From IMG/VR virus record IMGVR_UViG_3300013132_000047, positions 1 through 64,000 of that record: a DNA stretch of 64,000 nt. One strand, written 5' to 3'. Below, piece by piece: positions 35,796-43,574 of this stretch. The stretch is from a virus. Both the position numbers and the translations under genes were made by a program. Under the pieces are notes generated by a model. It saw only the letters and a program-made list of their open reading frames with translations, was not told the origin of the DNA and did no database searches. Within the stretch, counting starts at the first letter, position 1, and every line of letters starts with the position of its first letter.

Positions 35796-35816
35796 GGGTC
35801 CCGACCATCGGAACCC
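35796..35816 (-). repeat. duplicated leader hairpin, copy 2
   Basis: GGGTCCCGA-CCA-TCGGAACCC with one mismatch; same flanks as copy 1. The adjoining 35817-35946 has no convincing gene. Confidence 0.55.
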
Positions 35817-35946
35817 CCACCTTTAGAAGCCCAACACACGACGACCATTGAGTCGCCGGCCTGTGAACTCGGAAGCCCGCAGTAGGCCCCGCCAGGAAGC
35901 GGCCGCGCCGAATCAGCCGCGAAAGCTGGGCTTGGGCAGGCCGCCT

Positions 35947-36366
35947 TTAGAAGTGGTGAAGGTCGCACCGGCATCGATCGCCGTAATGATCACGACGCTC
36001 CTCCAACTTGAGTTGCCAGTAACGAGTGATCTCATCAGGCGTCATACCGGACTCCACCTGGCCTGAGATCTCTGCCAGGATCTTGGCGTGGCATGTTCCG
36101 GTGCCATCCGGGTTGACACACCAGCACTTGAGTGTCTTGCCCACCAGCGCGCCGGCAAACAATTGTCGACGCAAACTCTCGGCACGGTCGTCTACACCGT
36201 TGATCAACCAATCGGTGTAGTGGAAGACTGCCTCCTTGGCTGAGGGAAGGTTCTTGTGGACACCTTTCCCCCAGCTCAAGTTGGACCAGTCGTTACCCCA
36301 TGGGCCACCTCGGCCCACGTTGACCCCGTTCGTGGGGTTACTGTGGTGCATGTTGACAACTCTCAT
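35947..36366 (-). CDS. DUF4326-like protein, 139 aa
   Basis: MRVVNMHHSNPTNGVNVGRG, PWGNDWSNL and KCWCVNPDGTGTCHAKILAE form the typical DUF4326 signature, including the WCxP Cys and CH pair. The family is widespread in phages and bacteria and of unproven function, with a suggested link to nucleotide or DNA-modification chemistry. Ends in the recurring TTCTAAAGG motif. Confidence 0.8.
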   Translation of the reverse strand: MRVVNMHHSNPTNGVNVGRGGPWGNDWSNLSWGKGVHKNLPSAKEAVFHYTDWLINGVDDRAESLRRQLFAGALVGKTLKCWCVNPDGTGTCHAKILAEISGQVESGMTPDEITRYWQLKLEERRDHYGDRCRCDLHHF

Positions 36367-36923
36367 GGGTTTGCCTCCTTGACGGCAGTGAATCCGGACA
36401 TGCCCTTCTTGGACACAGTCCAGAGGTTGATTGCCCAGCGATCAGCACTTGCATGCTTGACGCTGTGCGGGTTCTTGCAGTTGAAGAAGAACACCTCACC
36501 ACCAGTCAGGTGGTAGGTTTCTGTCGGGGCAGATTCATCCTGATTCCGAATCCATCGGAAACCCGGATGGCACCGCTGGTACTCCCACGTGCACTCACCC
36601 AGGTTGATGCCCATGGCCATTGCATTGGAGTACCCGGCGTCACGGTGGGGAAGGATATGTCCCCCCTTGGACACCAGGCCCAAATCTGGCGTGAACCCGT
36701 GCCGTGCAGACACCCTGGTCAGGTATGACCAAAGCCTCGGGTCGCGAACACCCGGCTGCCAGGCGTAGGACCCGAGCGGTGCTGCGTATTGCAGCCATGA
36801 ACGCATGCGTCCAACGGCGTACCTCGACACGTCTGGTGTCAAAGTTGGTTCAATCACCTCGTCCAGGTGATTCGTGATGGTCTTGATGGTCTCTTGCGAG
36901 ATCATCTGTACAATCTTGAACAT
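36363..36923 (-). CDS. 2OG-Fe(II) oxygenase-like protein, 186 aa
   Basis: A possible jelly-roll dioxygenase: H93-x-D95 (HILPHRDAGYSN), a distal His at 153 or 157 (NPHSVKHA) and R162 (DRWAINLW), in the order of iron and 2-oxoglutarate ligands. The GGEVFFFNCKNPHSV segment matches the strand before the distal His. Substrate unknown; base or protein hydroxylation is typical. Overlaps its neighbour by ATGA. Confidence 0.6.
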   Translation of the reverse strand: MFKIVQMISQETIKTITNHLDEVIEPTLTPDVSRYAVGRMRSWLQYAAPLGSYAWQPGVRDPRLWSYLTRVSARHGFTPDLGLVSKGGHILPHRDAGYSNAMAMGINLGECTWEYQRCHPGFRWIRNQDESAPTETYHLTGGEVFFFNCKNPHSVKHASADRWAINLWTVSKKGMSGFTAVKEANP

Positions 36924-36924
36924 G

Positions 36925-37449
36925 TTACGACTCCTTCTTGTTGTTGAGGATCTTGTAGGGCTTGCCGGAATCCTGCACCAGCTTGATGCAGTTGCGGGTT
37001 CCGGGTGAATCTGACTGCCAGATCAGGAATGCATTGGCCGTGAAGACCATGTACTCATTCCTGATGAAGTTGACATGCTTACCGTCTCGGTAAAGACCCT
37101 GCATGCCGGGTGTGACCTTGTCAACGTACGTGACGTACTTGGCTGCCTTGACCATCTCGTTAAATCTGGCGAGACGGTTCTGTCCGGTAGCAGACTTCTG
37201 GCCCCAGTAGTATGAGCCGTAGCTCTTACTGGGAATTGCACAGTATAGGGGGATCTCAAGATCCAGTGCAACTGTTGCCAGAAGATTGTCGAAACCTTCT
37301 GCCATGCCCGACATGATGAGCAGGTCTTCACCATAACTACCGCGAAGACGGATCAGCTCTTCAGCGACAATCGAATATGCCGCCTTCTTGTCATCGACGC
37401 TTGCGGTTTGCAAGGATCGAGGACCGGTTCCTGCTACAATGAAACTCAT
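36925..37449 (-). CDS. SLOG/YpsA-like nucleotide-binding protein, 174 aa
   Basis: ATG 37449 (MSFIVAGTGPRSLQTASVDD) overlapping the previous stop. The Rossmann-like order VAGTGPRSL, LLIMSGMAEGFDNLLATVAL, IPLYCAIP, AAKYVTYVDK, NAFLIWQSDSPGTRNCIKLV fits the SLOG superfamily (DprA/YpsA/LOG), which binds nucleotides or nucleic acid. Such proteins occur in phages and in defence systems; the role here is unknown. Confidence 0.76.
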   Translation of the reverse strand: MSFIVAGTGPRSLQTASVDDKKAAYSIVAEELIRLRGSYGEDLLIMSGMAEGFDNLLATVALDLEIPLYCAIPSKSYGSYYWGQKSATGQNRLARFNEMVKAAKYVTYVDKVTPGMQGLYRDGKHVNFIRNEYMVFTANAFLIWQSDSPGTRNCIKLVQDSGKPYKILNNKKES

Positions 37450-37925
37450 TGTTCCTCCTTGGTTGCACATTCGCACTCCGAAGTGAATCCGGAGTACCTC
37501 TTGAAGTCCTGAGCTGTGCGCTCTGAACCACACTTTCTACACTTCAGTGAAAACTTCTCGCGAAACGCAGACTCGTAGATCTCATCTGCGTAAGTGAGAT
37601 TGATTCCGCCCTCACTACCGAAGTTCACGTAGGGGTAGTACCGCACCGCTCGCATCATTATAGCGAACGAGTAAAGCTCGTACAATCCTTCGCGAACCTT
37701 GAAGTAATCACTTGAATAGTGAACACTCCACTCGAAGCTTTCGCAAGCCTCAGCTCCCTTCCCATTCAGAAGAAAGTAGTCGTCCCCGAACGTGTAGTCC
37801 AGGAGATTTGCGTCTTCCCTCCCCAGTGGGGAAGAAAAGATGGTCTTGACGTCACTCATGAGGAGATTGAAAGCAACCTGCTCATTGGCGACGGTGCCTC
37901 TGCTGTAGTGGGTATGAACGCCCAT
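37446..37925 (-). CDS. hypothetical protein with C-terminal zinc ribbon, 159 aa
   Basis: Mixed alpha/beta N-terminus (GVHTHYSRGTVANEQVAFNL), C-terminal LKCRKCGSER ... CECATK knuckles. ATG with TAGGAGG upstream; a copy of the recurring hairpin (37955-37977) lies in its leader. Unrecognised. Confidence 0.68.
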   Translation of the reverse strand: MGVHTHYSRGTVANEQVAFNLLMSDVKTIFSSPLGREDANLLDYTFGDDYFLLNGKGAEACESFEWSVHYSSDYFKVREGLYELYSFAIMMRAVRYYPYVNFGSEGGINLTYADEIYESAFREKFSLKCRKCGSERTAQDFKRYSGFTSECECATKEEQ

Positions 37926-37954
37926 TGGGCCTCCTAGGATAGTTGGGTTGGGGT

Positions 37955-37977
37955 TGGGCAGTTTAGTGACATGCCCA
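37955..37977 (-). promoter_or_regulatory. recurring leader hairpin, copy 4
   Basis: Perfect stem TGGGCA/TGCCCA, loop GTTTAGTGACA, flank AGGTC; best-formed of the four copies. In the 61-nt gap upstream of 37446-37925. Confidence 0.6.
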
Positions 37978-37986
37978 GGTCAGGTA

Positions 37987-40578
37987 CTACGAACGGCAGC
38001 GCTTGCAGACGCGACCGTTGATTCGGAACGCTTCCTTCTGGTCCCGGTTTGCCACGAGGTACGTGGTGTTGCAAGACGCACAGGTGAGGTTCCATGTACG
38101 CCGATCCATGTACACATGGCGAGCGTTTCCATCGTTGTCGATCGTCAGATCGGCCGCGATGTAGCCAAAGTTGGCCAACGCATCCATCAGGTACCGGAAC
38201 GGACCAACGTCACCACCGTTTCCATCGGCTTGGGAGACGGTGATGAAGTTGTCATTCATCAGGCCAGTTGTCTTCACCGGCATCTCTTGAGCGGCCACGT
38301 ACAGAGCCAGGACCAGCATGTCACGGTCGTCACCTTCACGAGCGAGGATGGCGTCCATGATGCCGGAACGGATCCGGATGTAGGCCTCCTTGGTGAGTGT
38401 TCGGGGCTTGACAGGAGGGCGTCCCACCCTACCACCTTCGGTCCACTCGTTCAAGGCATGCTGATGATCCTCGTTCATCTGCTCGTATTCCGGATGGAAC
38501 CGACGACGGAAGTCGAGGACCAATTGCCTGGCCTCCACCATGAACTCACTGCCCCTGGGGAACAACGCTCTGATGGATTCATCCACCAGACCGTGATTCT
38601 CCTCGGCGAAGACGTTGATCCTCTGATCATACTTCCCGATGGCATCTGTCATGGTCTTGGTCATCATGGACAGCTTGTCGTCGTCCACGAAGTTGACCTG
38701 ATGATCCGGGTTCTCTTCCAAGAACTCCTTGAGCACCTTCCCGAACCCGTAGATACGAGTGGTGTTCCAGTAGGCCTTGGAGATTGGAAGCCCAGACGCG
38801 AGGACTTCACGGACCAGATTGGCCGAGTAGTTCAACACGAACTGAACGTCATCCGGATCGGACGAATCTACCACATCGGACAGCATGCCCGGCATGGTAG
38901 ATGGAAGGGCCTTGAACACCCAGCGATACAAGAACAAGCTGTTCACGTATGCGCCGAGAGCAGCATTCTGCCCTGACAGTCCACGGATCTGTCCCATGAC
39001 ATGGTCACGAGTCAGTGCCTGGATGTCGGTATTCGCAGGCTTGCCCTGACTGGGGAGCCCGGTGAAGGTGACCAAACCCTCACGGATGAGCTGACCCAGT
39101 GGCTTGGGCATCCGACCCAGATCCGACTTGGCAGACATCTGGAACGCGAACGTTTCAGTGCCCTTCGAGTCGATGTGGCGGATACCCCTGTTGCTCGTAC
39201 GGAACATCCCATACGAGTCCATTGGCATGCGCCACACCAGGATCCGGTGGTTATTGTGTGAATCCCGCACGGACATCACGGTGAAATGGTCATCACCATC
39301 ATGACCGCCGAAATCGACTGAATGATCGATCCAGTCGGAATCGGACAGGAACCAGACATCAGCTCCCGGATGATACTCGATGAAACCCTTCTTGGGGGTC
39401 TTCACCTTGTATCCAGCCAGACGCAACATCGAGACCGACTTGACGGTCTTGAAGTGAGCATTCGGCAGAGGGAACCGAGGATGGTTATTGGCATCGACCA
39501 TGCTGGTACGGTGATTGGTTGCCACCGACTTGAGCATGGACGGTGATTTCCGGTAGTCGAAGCCACGTGCTGCCGCTTCGATCACGGAATGACGGTTGAG
39601 CACCGTGTTGCCAGGGATGCCCCAATCCTTCAGCTGCTTCCACAGGAGGGATTCGACATCCACGAAACGTTCGGTGAGTTCACCGTTGAGGACCTGCTGG
39701 TACGACTGCTCCAGATGGTCATCAAGCACCTTGCTCAGCATGTCTTGGGTGAACAGCTGAGTGGTACCCCGTTCGACGGCATGGAACCATGCGAGAGCCT
39801 GGATGTTGCTGTAGGCCTCGTTCTTGCCGCCATCTGGCTCTGCGATGATAAACCTCTTGCCGCCTTCAGTCACCTTGATGGCTGACTTGACATTGGCACG
39901 AGAGGTGTACACCATCACACCACCGGGGAGTTCACCACGAGCACGGATTGCATTGCCCTTGATGAACCCAATCTCGGTCCACAAGCGTACGTTCATCTCA
40001 CGCACGTTGTTGACCTTGCGGGTCCTGCGGTCCGTCTTGAAGGGATCCTTGTTCCCATCGACGGAGGCGGTGAGCATGTCCCAGATGTCGCCGGACAGCA
40101 CGAACATGCCATCCAGGATCATCTCGACCTCGTCATCGGTGTAGGACGACAGGTCTTCATGGGTGAATGCCCGCACATCATCAACCTCAAGAATATGAAC
40201 AGTGACGTCCATATCATCAGGAAGGTAGAGGCCGCAGGTGGTCGGACGGTAAGCCTGCTTCTCGTACTTACCGTGGTTCTTGCCATTCGTGACAGTGATT
40301 CCTGCCACGGTGAATGGTGCCAACCATCCATCTACTCCGGCGTAGCTGACATACACGATGTCAGACTTGTCGACGTAGACGTGGTTGACACGCTCGTCAG
40401 TGGCAAACTTGAGGGCCACATCGAGCTCCTCGGGAGTCCGAGGGTGAGGGAGCACACCAATGGTGTACCCCACGGCCCCGACGAGGTCCGAGATGAAATC
40501 AGCGACGACGCGCTTCATTCCTCCCAGATCAGGCCAGGTCCGGGTTGCCCGACGTTCGGGCTTTTCCGGAGAATCCAT
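37987..40578 (-). CDS. 863-aa protein with possible RNA-polymerase-like (double-psi barrel) active site
   Basis: Unrecognised by overall sequence. Residues 370-440 contain RFPLPNAH, KTPKKGFIEYHPGADVWFL and then SVDFGGHDGDDHFTVM (420-435). The Asp-rich loop with DGD resembles the metal-binding NADFDGDQM loop of RNA polymerase beta-prime and the DxDGD of QDE-1/YonO-type single-chain polymerases, with a short insertion; GELPGGVMVY (215-224) could belong to the partner barrel. A C-terminal zinc ribbon (CASC ... CKRC) ends the protein. ATG with GGGAGGATGA upstream. A polymerase role is a hypothesis only. Confidence 0.75.
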   Translation of the reverse strand: MDSPEKPERRATRTWPDLGGMKRVVADFISDLVGAVGYTIGVLPHPRTPEELDVALKFATDERVNHVYVDKSDIVYVSYAGVDGWLAPFTVAGITVTNGKNHGKYEKQAYRPTTCGLYLPDDMDVTVHILEVDDVRAFTHEDLSSYTDDEVEMILDGMFVLSGDIWDMLTASVDGNKDPFKTDRRTRKVNNVREMNVRLWTEIGFIKGNAIRARGELPGGVMVYTSRANVKSAIKVTEGGKRFIIAEPDGGKNEAYSNIQALAWFHAVERGTTQLFTQDMLSKVLDDHLEQSYQQVLNGELTERFVDVESLLWKQLKDWGIPGNTVLNRHSVIEAAARGFDYRKSPSMLKSVATNHRTSMVDANNHPRFPLPNAHFKTVKSVSMLRLAGYKVKTPKKGFIEYHPGADVWFLSDSDWIDHSVDFGGHDGDDHFTVMSVRDSHNNHRILVWRMPMDSYGMFRTSNRGIRHIDSKGTETFAFQMSAKSDLGRMPKPLGQLIREGLVTFTGLPSQGKPANTDIQALTRDHVMGQIRGLSGQNAALGAYVNSLFLYRWVFKALPSTMPGMLSDVVDSSDPDDVQFVLNYSANLVREVLASGLPISKAYWNTTRIYGFGKVLKEFLEENPDHQVNFVDDDKLSMMTKTMTDAIGKYDQRINVFAEENHGLVDESIRALFPRGSEFMVEARQLVLDFRRRFHPEYEQMNEDHQHALNEWTEGGRVGRPPVKPRTLTKEAYIRIRSGIMDAILAREGDDRDMLVLALYVAAQEMPVKTTGLMNDNFITVSQADGNGGDVGPFRYLMDALANFGYIAADLTIDNDGNARHVYMDRRTWNLTCASCNTTYLVANRDQKEAFRINGRVCKRCRS

Positions 40579-40648
40579 TTCATCCTCCCAGATGATGGAT
40601 TGGGTGAACTACTGTTTAATCGCGCGTAGTTCGTGACGCGGCTATGAA

Positions 40649-40684
40649 CAAATTTGTATACCGCATGTAACTCTGCGGTGTAAA
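40649..40684 (-). promoter_or_regulatory. possible promoter with operator, copy 1
   Basis: On the leftward strand TTTACA, 18 bp, TATACA, with the palindrome ACCGCA/TGCGGT filling the spacer. The element from ACCGCAGAG to TATACAAATTTG recurs at 41124-41159. Upstream of 37987-40578. Confidence 0.5.
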
Positions 40685-40688
40685 GCAC

Positions 40689-41081
40689 CTAGCTCAGGTC
40701 ACCAGGGTACGGGGTATTCCCCCGTGCAATGGTGTCCCATCCGATGGGTATGCACAGGTCCATGGACCAAGCGCCGTAGCACTCGGTCTGGATCTTGATG
40801 ATGACGTAGTCACCCGCCATCATGGACCTGAGCTCTTGTGGTGGCTGATGATCGGGGTTCATCCCGTTCATCAGGGTGAACGCGTATTCTCGGATGTCGA
40901 TCTCTCCCTCTTCGAGCGGGAAATCGAAGGTGTACACTTTCGTGTACGGGATTTCTTCGAGGTCAAAGGCAGTCATTTCGCCCGGTTTGAGTGTCATGGA
41001 ATGGAGGATCTGTTCCGCACAGAGAACGTCGACCTCCGAATACTGCCGATAGTATATATCGACGATGATGCGTGTAGACAT
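40689..41081 (-). CDS. hypothetical protein, 130 aa
   Basis: Alpha/beta protein (MSTRIIVDIYYRQYSEVDVL) with an acidic middle. ATG preceded by the shared leader ATCATCTAGGAGGATGA. Unrecognised. Confidence 0.68.
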   Translation of the reverse strand: MSTRIIVDIYYRQYSEVDVLCAEQILHSMTLKPGEMTAFDLEEIPYTKVYTFDFPLEEGEIDIREYAFTLMNGMNPDHQPPQELRSMMAGDYVIIKIQTECYGAWSMDLCIPIGWDTIARGNTPYPGDLS

Positions 41082-41123
41082 ATCATCCTCCTAGATGATA
41101 GTGTTGGATGTTGGCGCCACGAT

Positions 41124-41159
41124 CAAATTTGTATACCGCATGTGGCTCTGCGGTTGTGC
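41124..41159 (-). promoter_or_regulatory. possible promoter with operator, copy 2
   Basis: Same ACCGCA-palindrome and TATACAAATTTG as copy 1, but the -35 position reads GCACAA, so it may be weaker or activator-dependent. Upstream of 40689-41081. Confidence 0.42.
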
Positions 41160-41168
41160 TCGGAACTA

Positions 41169-41375
41169 TCAGTCGTAATCCCTCGGATCACGAGCGTGGT
41201 AGCCCGACTCCAGGGAGTCCCGGTAGTCGTGCAGTGCGTCCTGCTCCTCTTCGTGACGACGAAGAGCGATCTCCTCGTCATACGAGTGGTAGACGCAGTA
41301 CTTCTGACCTGCAGGGACTTCATCCCCACAGATTTCCTTGTAGGGTTCACTGAACCCGTACCCACAGATGCTCAT
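41169..41375 (-). CDS. small Cys-containing protein, 68 aa
   Basis: ATG 41375 (MSICGYGFSEPYKEICGDEV) with AAGGAGG 7-8 nt upstream. CGYGF, ICGDE and KYCVYHS supply Cys/His for one zinc site (the C-x(n)-CG-x(n)-YCxxH pattern of small actinophage proteins). Acidic helical tail. Confidence 0.63.
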   Translation of the reverse strand: MSICGYGFSEPYKEICGDEVPAGQKYCVYHSYDEEIALRRHEEEQDALHDYRDSLESGYHARDPRDYD

Positions 41376-41461
41376 TGCATCCTCCTTGCAGTGCAATGGT
41401 ATTTCCACGCACAAGGAAAGGGACCGATCAAAGGACCAATCCCAAACCTTCTGCCCAGAAA

Positions 41462-41677
41462 TCAGAAATCCTCAGTGAGCTCCGAGATTTCAGCCTTCCA
41501 AGCACGCTTCTCTCGCGTGCGCAACTGCTGCCGCTCTGCCTGGCGCTTGCGGGTCTGAGCCCTCCTGTTGTGGGGGCCGGAAGCTCCGCTGAGAGTCCAG
41601 CAGCAGGGACACGGCTTGTTGTTCTTGTACAGCATGTGACCATCCAGGGCCACCTGAGCCAACATCATCTTGGCCAT
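41462..41677 (-). CDS. hypothetical protein, 71 aa
   Basis: ATG 41677 (MAKMMLAQVALDGHMLYKNN) after GGGAGGATGA. KPCPCCWTLSG then a strongly basic helix (RRAQTRKRQAERQQLRTREK) suggest nucleic-acid binding. Its leader includes the tRNA-like element 41738-41782. Confidence 0.63.
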   Translation of the reverse strand: MAKMMLAQVALDGHMLYKNNKPCPCCWTLSGASGPHNRRAQTRKRQAERQQLRTREKRAWKAEISELTEDF

Positions 41678-41737
41678 ATAGTCATCCTCCCAGACGACAG
41701 TAAGTGGTTTTTTCCGGACCACTCTGAAACCGGAGTT

Positions 41738-41782
41738 CCCCGCGAAGGAATCGAACCTTCGAACTTCCACACCAGTGCGGGG
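41738..41782 (-). ncRNA. tRNA-like minihelix, duplicated cassette copy A
   Basis: Acceptor-like CCCCGC/GCGGGG, T-arm GAAGG-TTCGATT-CCTTC, and a 16-nt connector with TGGTGTGG; no anticodon arm. Its 3' flank is almost identical to that of the element at 42445-42483. In the leader of 41462-41677. Confidence 0.6.
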
Positions 41783-41788
41783 ATGAGA

Positions 41789-42040
41789 TCAGAAGTCGAA
41801 CTTCAATTGCTCGACTTCTTCATACGTATCAAGGTTGATGAGCGTGTCACCAACCTGGGCCCACCTGCCCGAAGCCTTTTGGCTCCTGGACTGGTCGAGT
41901 CCGGCCAACAAACCGGACAGACCAATCTTGTAGTGGACAGTACACAGGCGGTACACGAACCCATTGCGGGTAATGGTACGTCCTGAGGTCACTCCGTTCT
42001 TGCAGGAGTGACCCTTGTGTGTCTTGGCGGAGCACAGCAT
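41789..42040 (-). CDS. hypothetical protein, 83 aa
   Basis: ATG 42040 overlapping the previous stop (TGATG). MLCSAKTHKGHSCKNGVTSG then RLCTVHYKIG: a C-x(n)-C-x(n)-C-x2-H set as in small actinophage zinc proteins. C-terminus WAQVGDTLINLDTYEEV. Unrecognised. Confidence 0.63.
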   Translation of the reverse strand: MLCSAKTHKGHSCKNGVTSGRTITRNGFVYRLCTVHYKIGLSGLLAGLDQSRSQKASGRWAQVGDTLINLDTYEEVEQLKFDF

Positions 42041-42225
42041 CACAAGCCCCCGTTGCTACGGAGCCACTCGTTCACCTGCTCGGGATGATCTCGCATCCAC
42101 TCCAGGTGCTCGTGTGACCACTTGGTGGTGATGTCGTTCCACACGATTGCCAATGCAATCATGGTCACGATCATCAGTGCCACCCCAAAGACTTGCCATG
42201 GGGTGAACTTTCCGTTGTCTTCCAT
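42040..42225 (-). CDS. small membrane protein, 61 aa
   Basis: ATG 42225 (MEDNGKFTPWQVFGVALMIV) gives a single membrane helix (VFGVALMIVTMIALAIVW) then a charged tail. Start overlaps the previous stop as TGATG; AAGGAGG lies upstream. Confidence 0.65.
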   Translation of the reverse strand: MEDNGKFTPWQVFGVALMIVTMIALAIVWNDITTKWSHEHLEWMRDHPEQVNEWLRSNGGL

Positions 42226-42383
42226 CACTTCACCTCCTTTCTGTGCTCGGTGCGACGGCACTTTTCGCACGGATCATTCGCCATCTCAATGGCGATGAGT
42301 TGGTTCGACCCCGCGTACTGCTCCAGGGCCCTTAGCTCACCCCTGCTGAAGGGGTGCCCACACCTGTGCTGGTGTGTGATCAT
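42225..42383 (-). CDS. small zinc-motif protein, 52 aa
   Basis: MITHQHRCGHPFSRGELRAL ... NDPCEKCRRTEHRKE: Cys/His pairs at both ends consistent with one zinc. ATG 42383 after GGGAGGATGAC. Found between annotated membrane and tRNA-like elements. Confidence 0.62.
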   Translation of the reverse strand: MITHQHRCGHPFSRGELRALEQYAGSNQLIAIEMANDPCEKCRRTEHRKEVK

Positions 42384-42444
42384 GTCATCCTCCCAGATGC
42401 ATGAATTTGAGTGGTTTTATCCGGACCACTCTGTAACCGGAGTT

Positions 42445-42483
42445 CCCCGCAGAGGAATCGAACCTCTGTACAACCATTCGGGG
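42445..42483 (-). ncRNA. tRNA-like minihelix, duplicated cassette copy B
   Basis: Acceptor-like CCCCG/CGGGG, T-arm extended to 6 bp (CAGAGG-TTCGATT-CCTCTG), connector of 10 nt with TGGTTG. Its 3' flank GCGGGGAACTCCGGTT and CAGAGTGGTCCGGA matches copy A. In the leader of 42225-42383. Confidence 0.6.
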
Positions 42484-42562
42484 ATCCAGGTTTAACCCTT
42501 AGCCTGGATGGGTGGTTGGGTTGCTCAACGCTCGGTGAGTTAACCCCAGATTGCCCAGTACG

Positions 42563-42892
42563 TCATCGCAGCCACTTGCAGGCTTGCTTGTACTTCAGGG
42601 CGAACTCGGCGTACTTGCTCAAGTACCCGTTGCCAACGAACGTCATGACCTTCTCGTGCTTGTGGAACGGGCCCGGGCGCTCATCCGTCACGGTGACGAT
42701 GATCGGCTCATCAAGGGAGCCGTTCTCGAATCCCAGTTCCACCTCCCAGATGCGGCCCGACTCCCACCGCGTCTCGAAGTAGATCCCGTACCACTGCCCG
42801 TCCATCCTCTGGGGGAATCCCTCGATCTGGATGTTGACCGCTGGGATCATGAGGTTGAGCACCTTCACGTACCTACCAACCTGTTCGAACAC
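42563..42892 (-). CDS. hypothetical protein, 109 aa
   Basis: GTG 42892 with AAGGAG 6-7 nt upstream. Beta-rich, aromatic (GFPQRMDGQWYGIYFETRWE). First gene of the leftward GC-rich block, so its promoter should be in the region 42893-43574. Unrecognised. Confidence 0.65.
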   Translation of the reverse strand: MFEQVGRYVKVLNLMIPAVNIQIEGFPQRMDGQWYGIYFETRWESGRIWEVELGFENGSLDEPIIVTVTDERPGPFHKHEKVMTFVGNGYLSKYAEFALKYKQACKWLR

Positions 42893-43574
42893 TGCATTCT
42901 CCTTAATGTTTCTTGTGCCCCAGTTAGGACACTCTTCAGCCTGTTAATTCAGGGACAGTGAGGGAGAGCACTGGTAAGTGGATACCCCAGGGTGGGGGGT
43001 GGGCTCGATATTTGTCTCAAGCACACAACAATATCCAATAGATACCCCTAAAATTTTTTTCTTTTTATATACCTCTATGAGTTTTATATATGTTTATACA
43101 TCAAACGTACAGTGTGTTGTCTGTAAAATATTTTTCTCCCTATTTTTATCTCTATAAGGTATATAAACGTCTATACCCATGGTGCGTGAATGGGTAAGGC
43201 CGGCGAAATAAACACTCAAAGTCACTTCCTCACACACTAAAGTGCCAAGAAAGACGAAAAACATACAAGGAAAGTTGAATAAGTCCTTAAAATGTCATAG
43301 AATAGCCCGCAGAAAAGACAAATAGAGACAAAACTATCTAAACAAACACTAAAAACTACTCTAAGAAAACAAAAGTCCCCAGAAGAGCACAAAGAAGCTC
43401 TTCATACAGTGCCTACAATCATCTAGAAAGATTGAAGATTGTAAAAAGACATCTCTTCTCAGGGTTGGGCTGACCATTTTTTCAAAAATAGATTCCTCAT
43501 ACCTTCTGTGAAGTTGTTGGCATGACAAAAAAAACATAAAAATTCAATATTGTATCTTAAATTTAAGGGAAAAT
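42893..43574. other. 682-bp intergenic switch region
   Basis: No gene seen. It separates leftward genes from a rightward gene, and GC-rich from AT-rich sequence, so divergent promoters are expected. AT-rich tracts (TTTTATATA-type) lie at about 43045-43165; inverted repeats include GAAGAGC/GCTCTTC (43382-43403) and TACAATC/GATTGTA near 43425-43442. I cannot name a -35/-10 pair with confidence. It could also hold a replication or packaging signal. Confidence 0.5.

Noticed and set aside
35750-35974. Leftward 74-codon frame
   Set aside because: Overlaps two supported genes, no ribosome binding site, Pro/Ser/Gly-rich GC shadow.
37948-38976. Rightward 342-codon frame
   Set aside because: Lies antisense within the 863-aa gene; composition (Val/His/Gly-rich) is typical of a GC-rich shadow.
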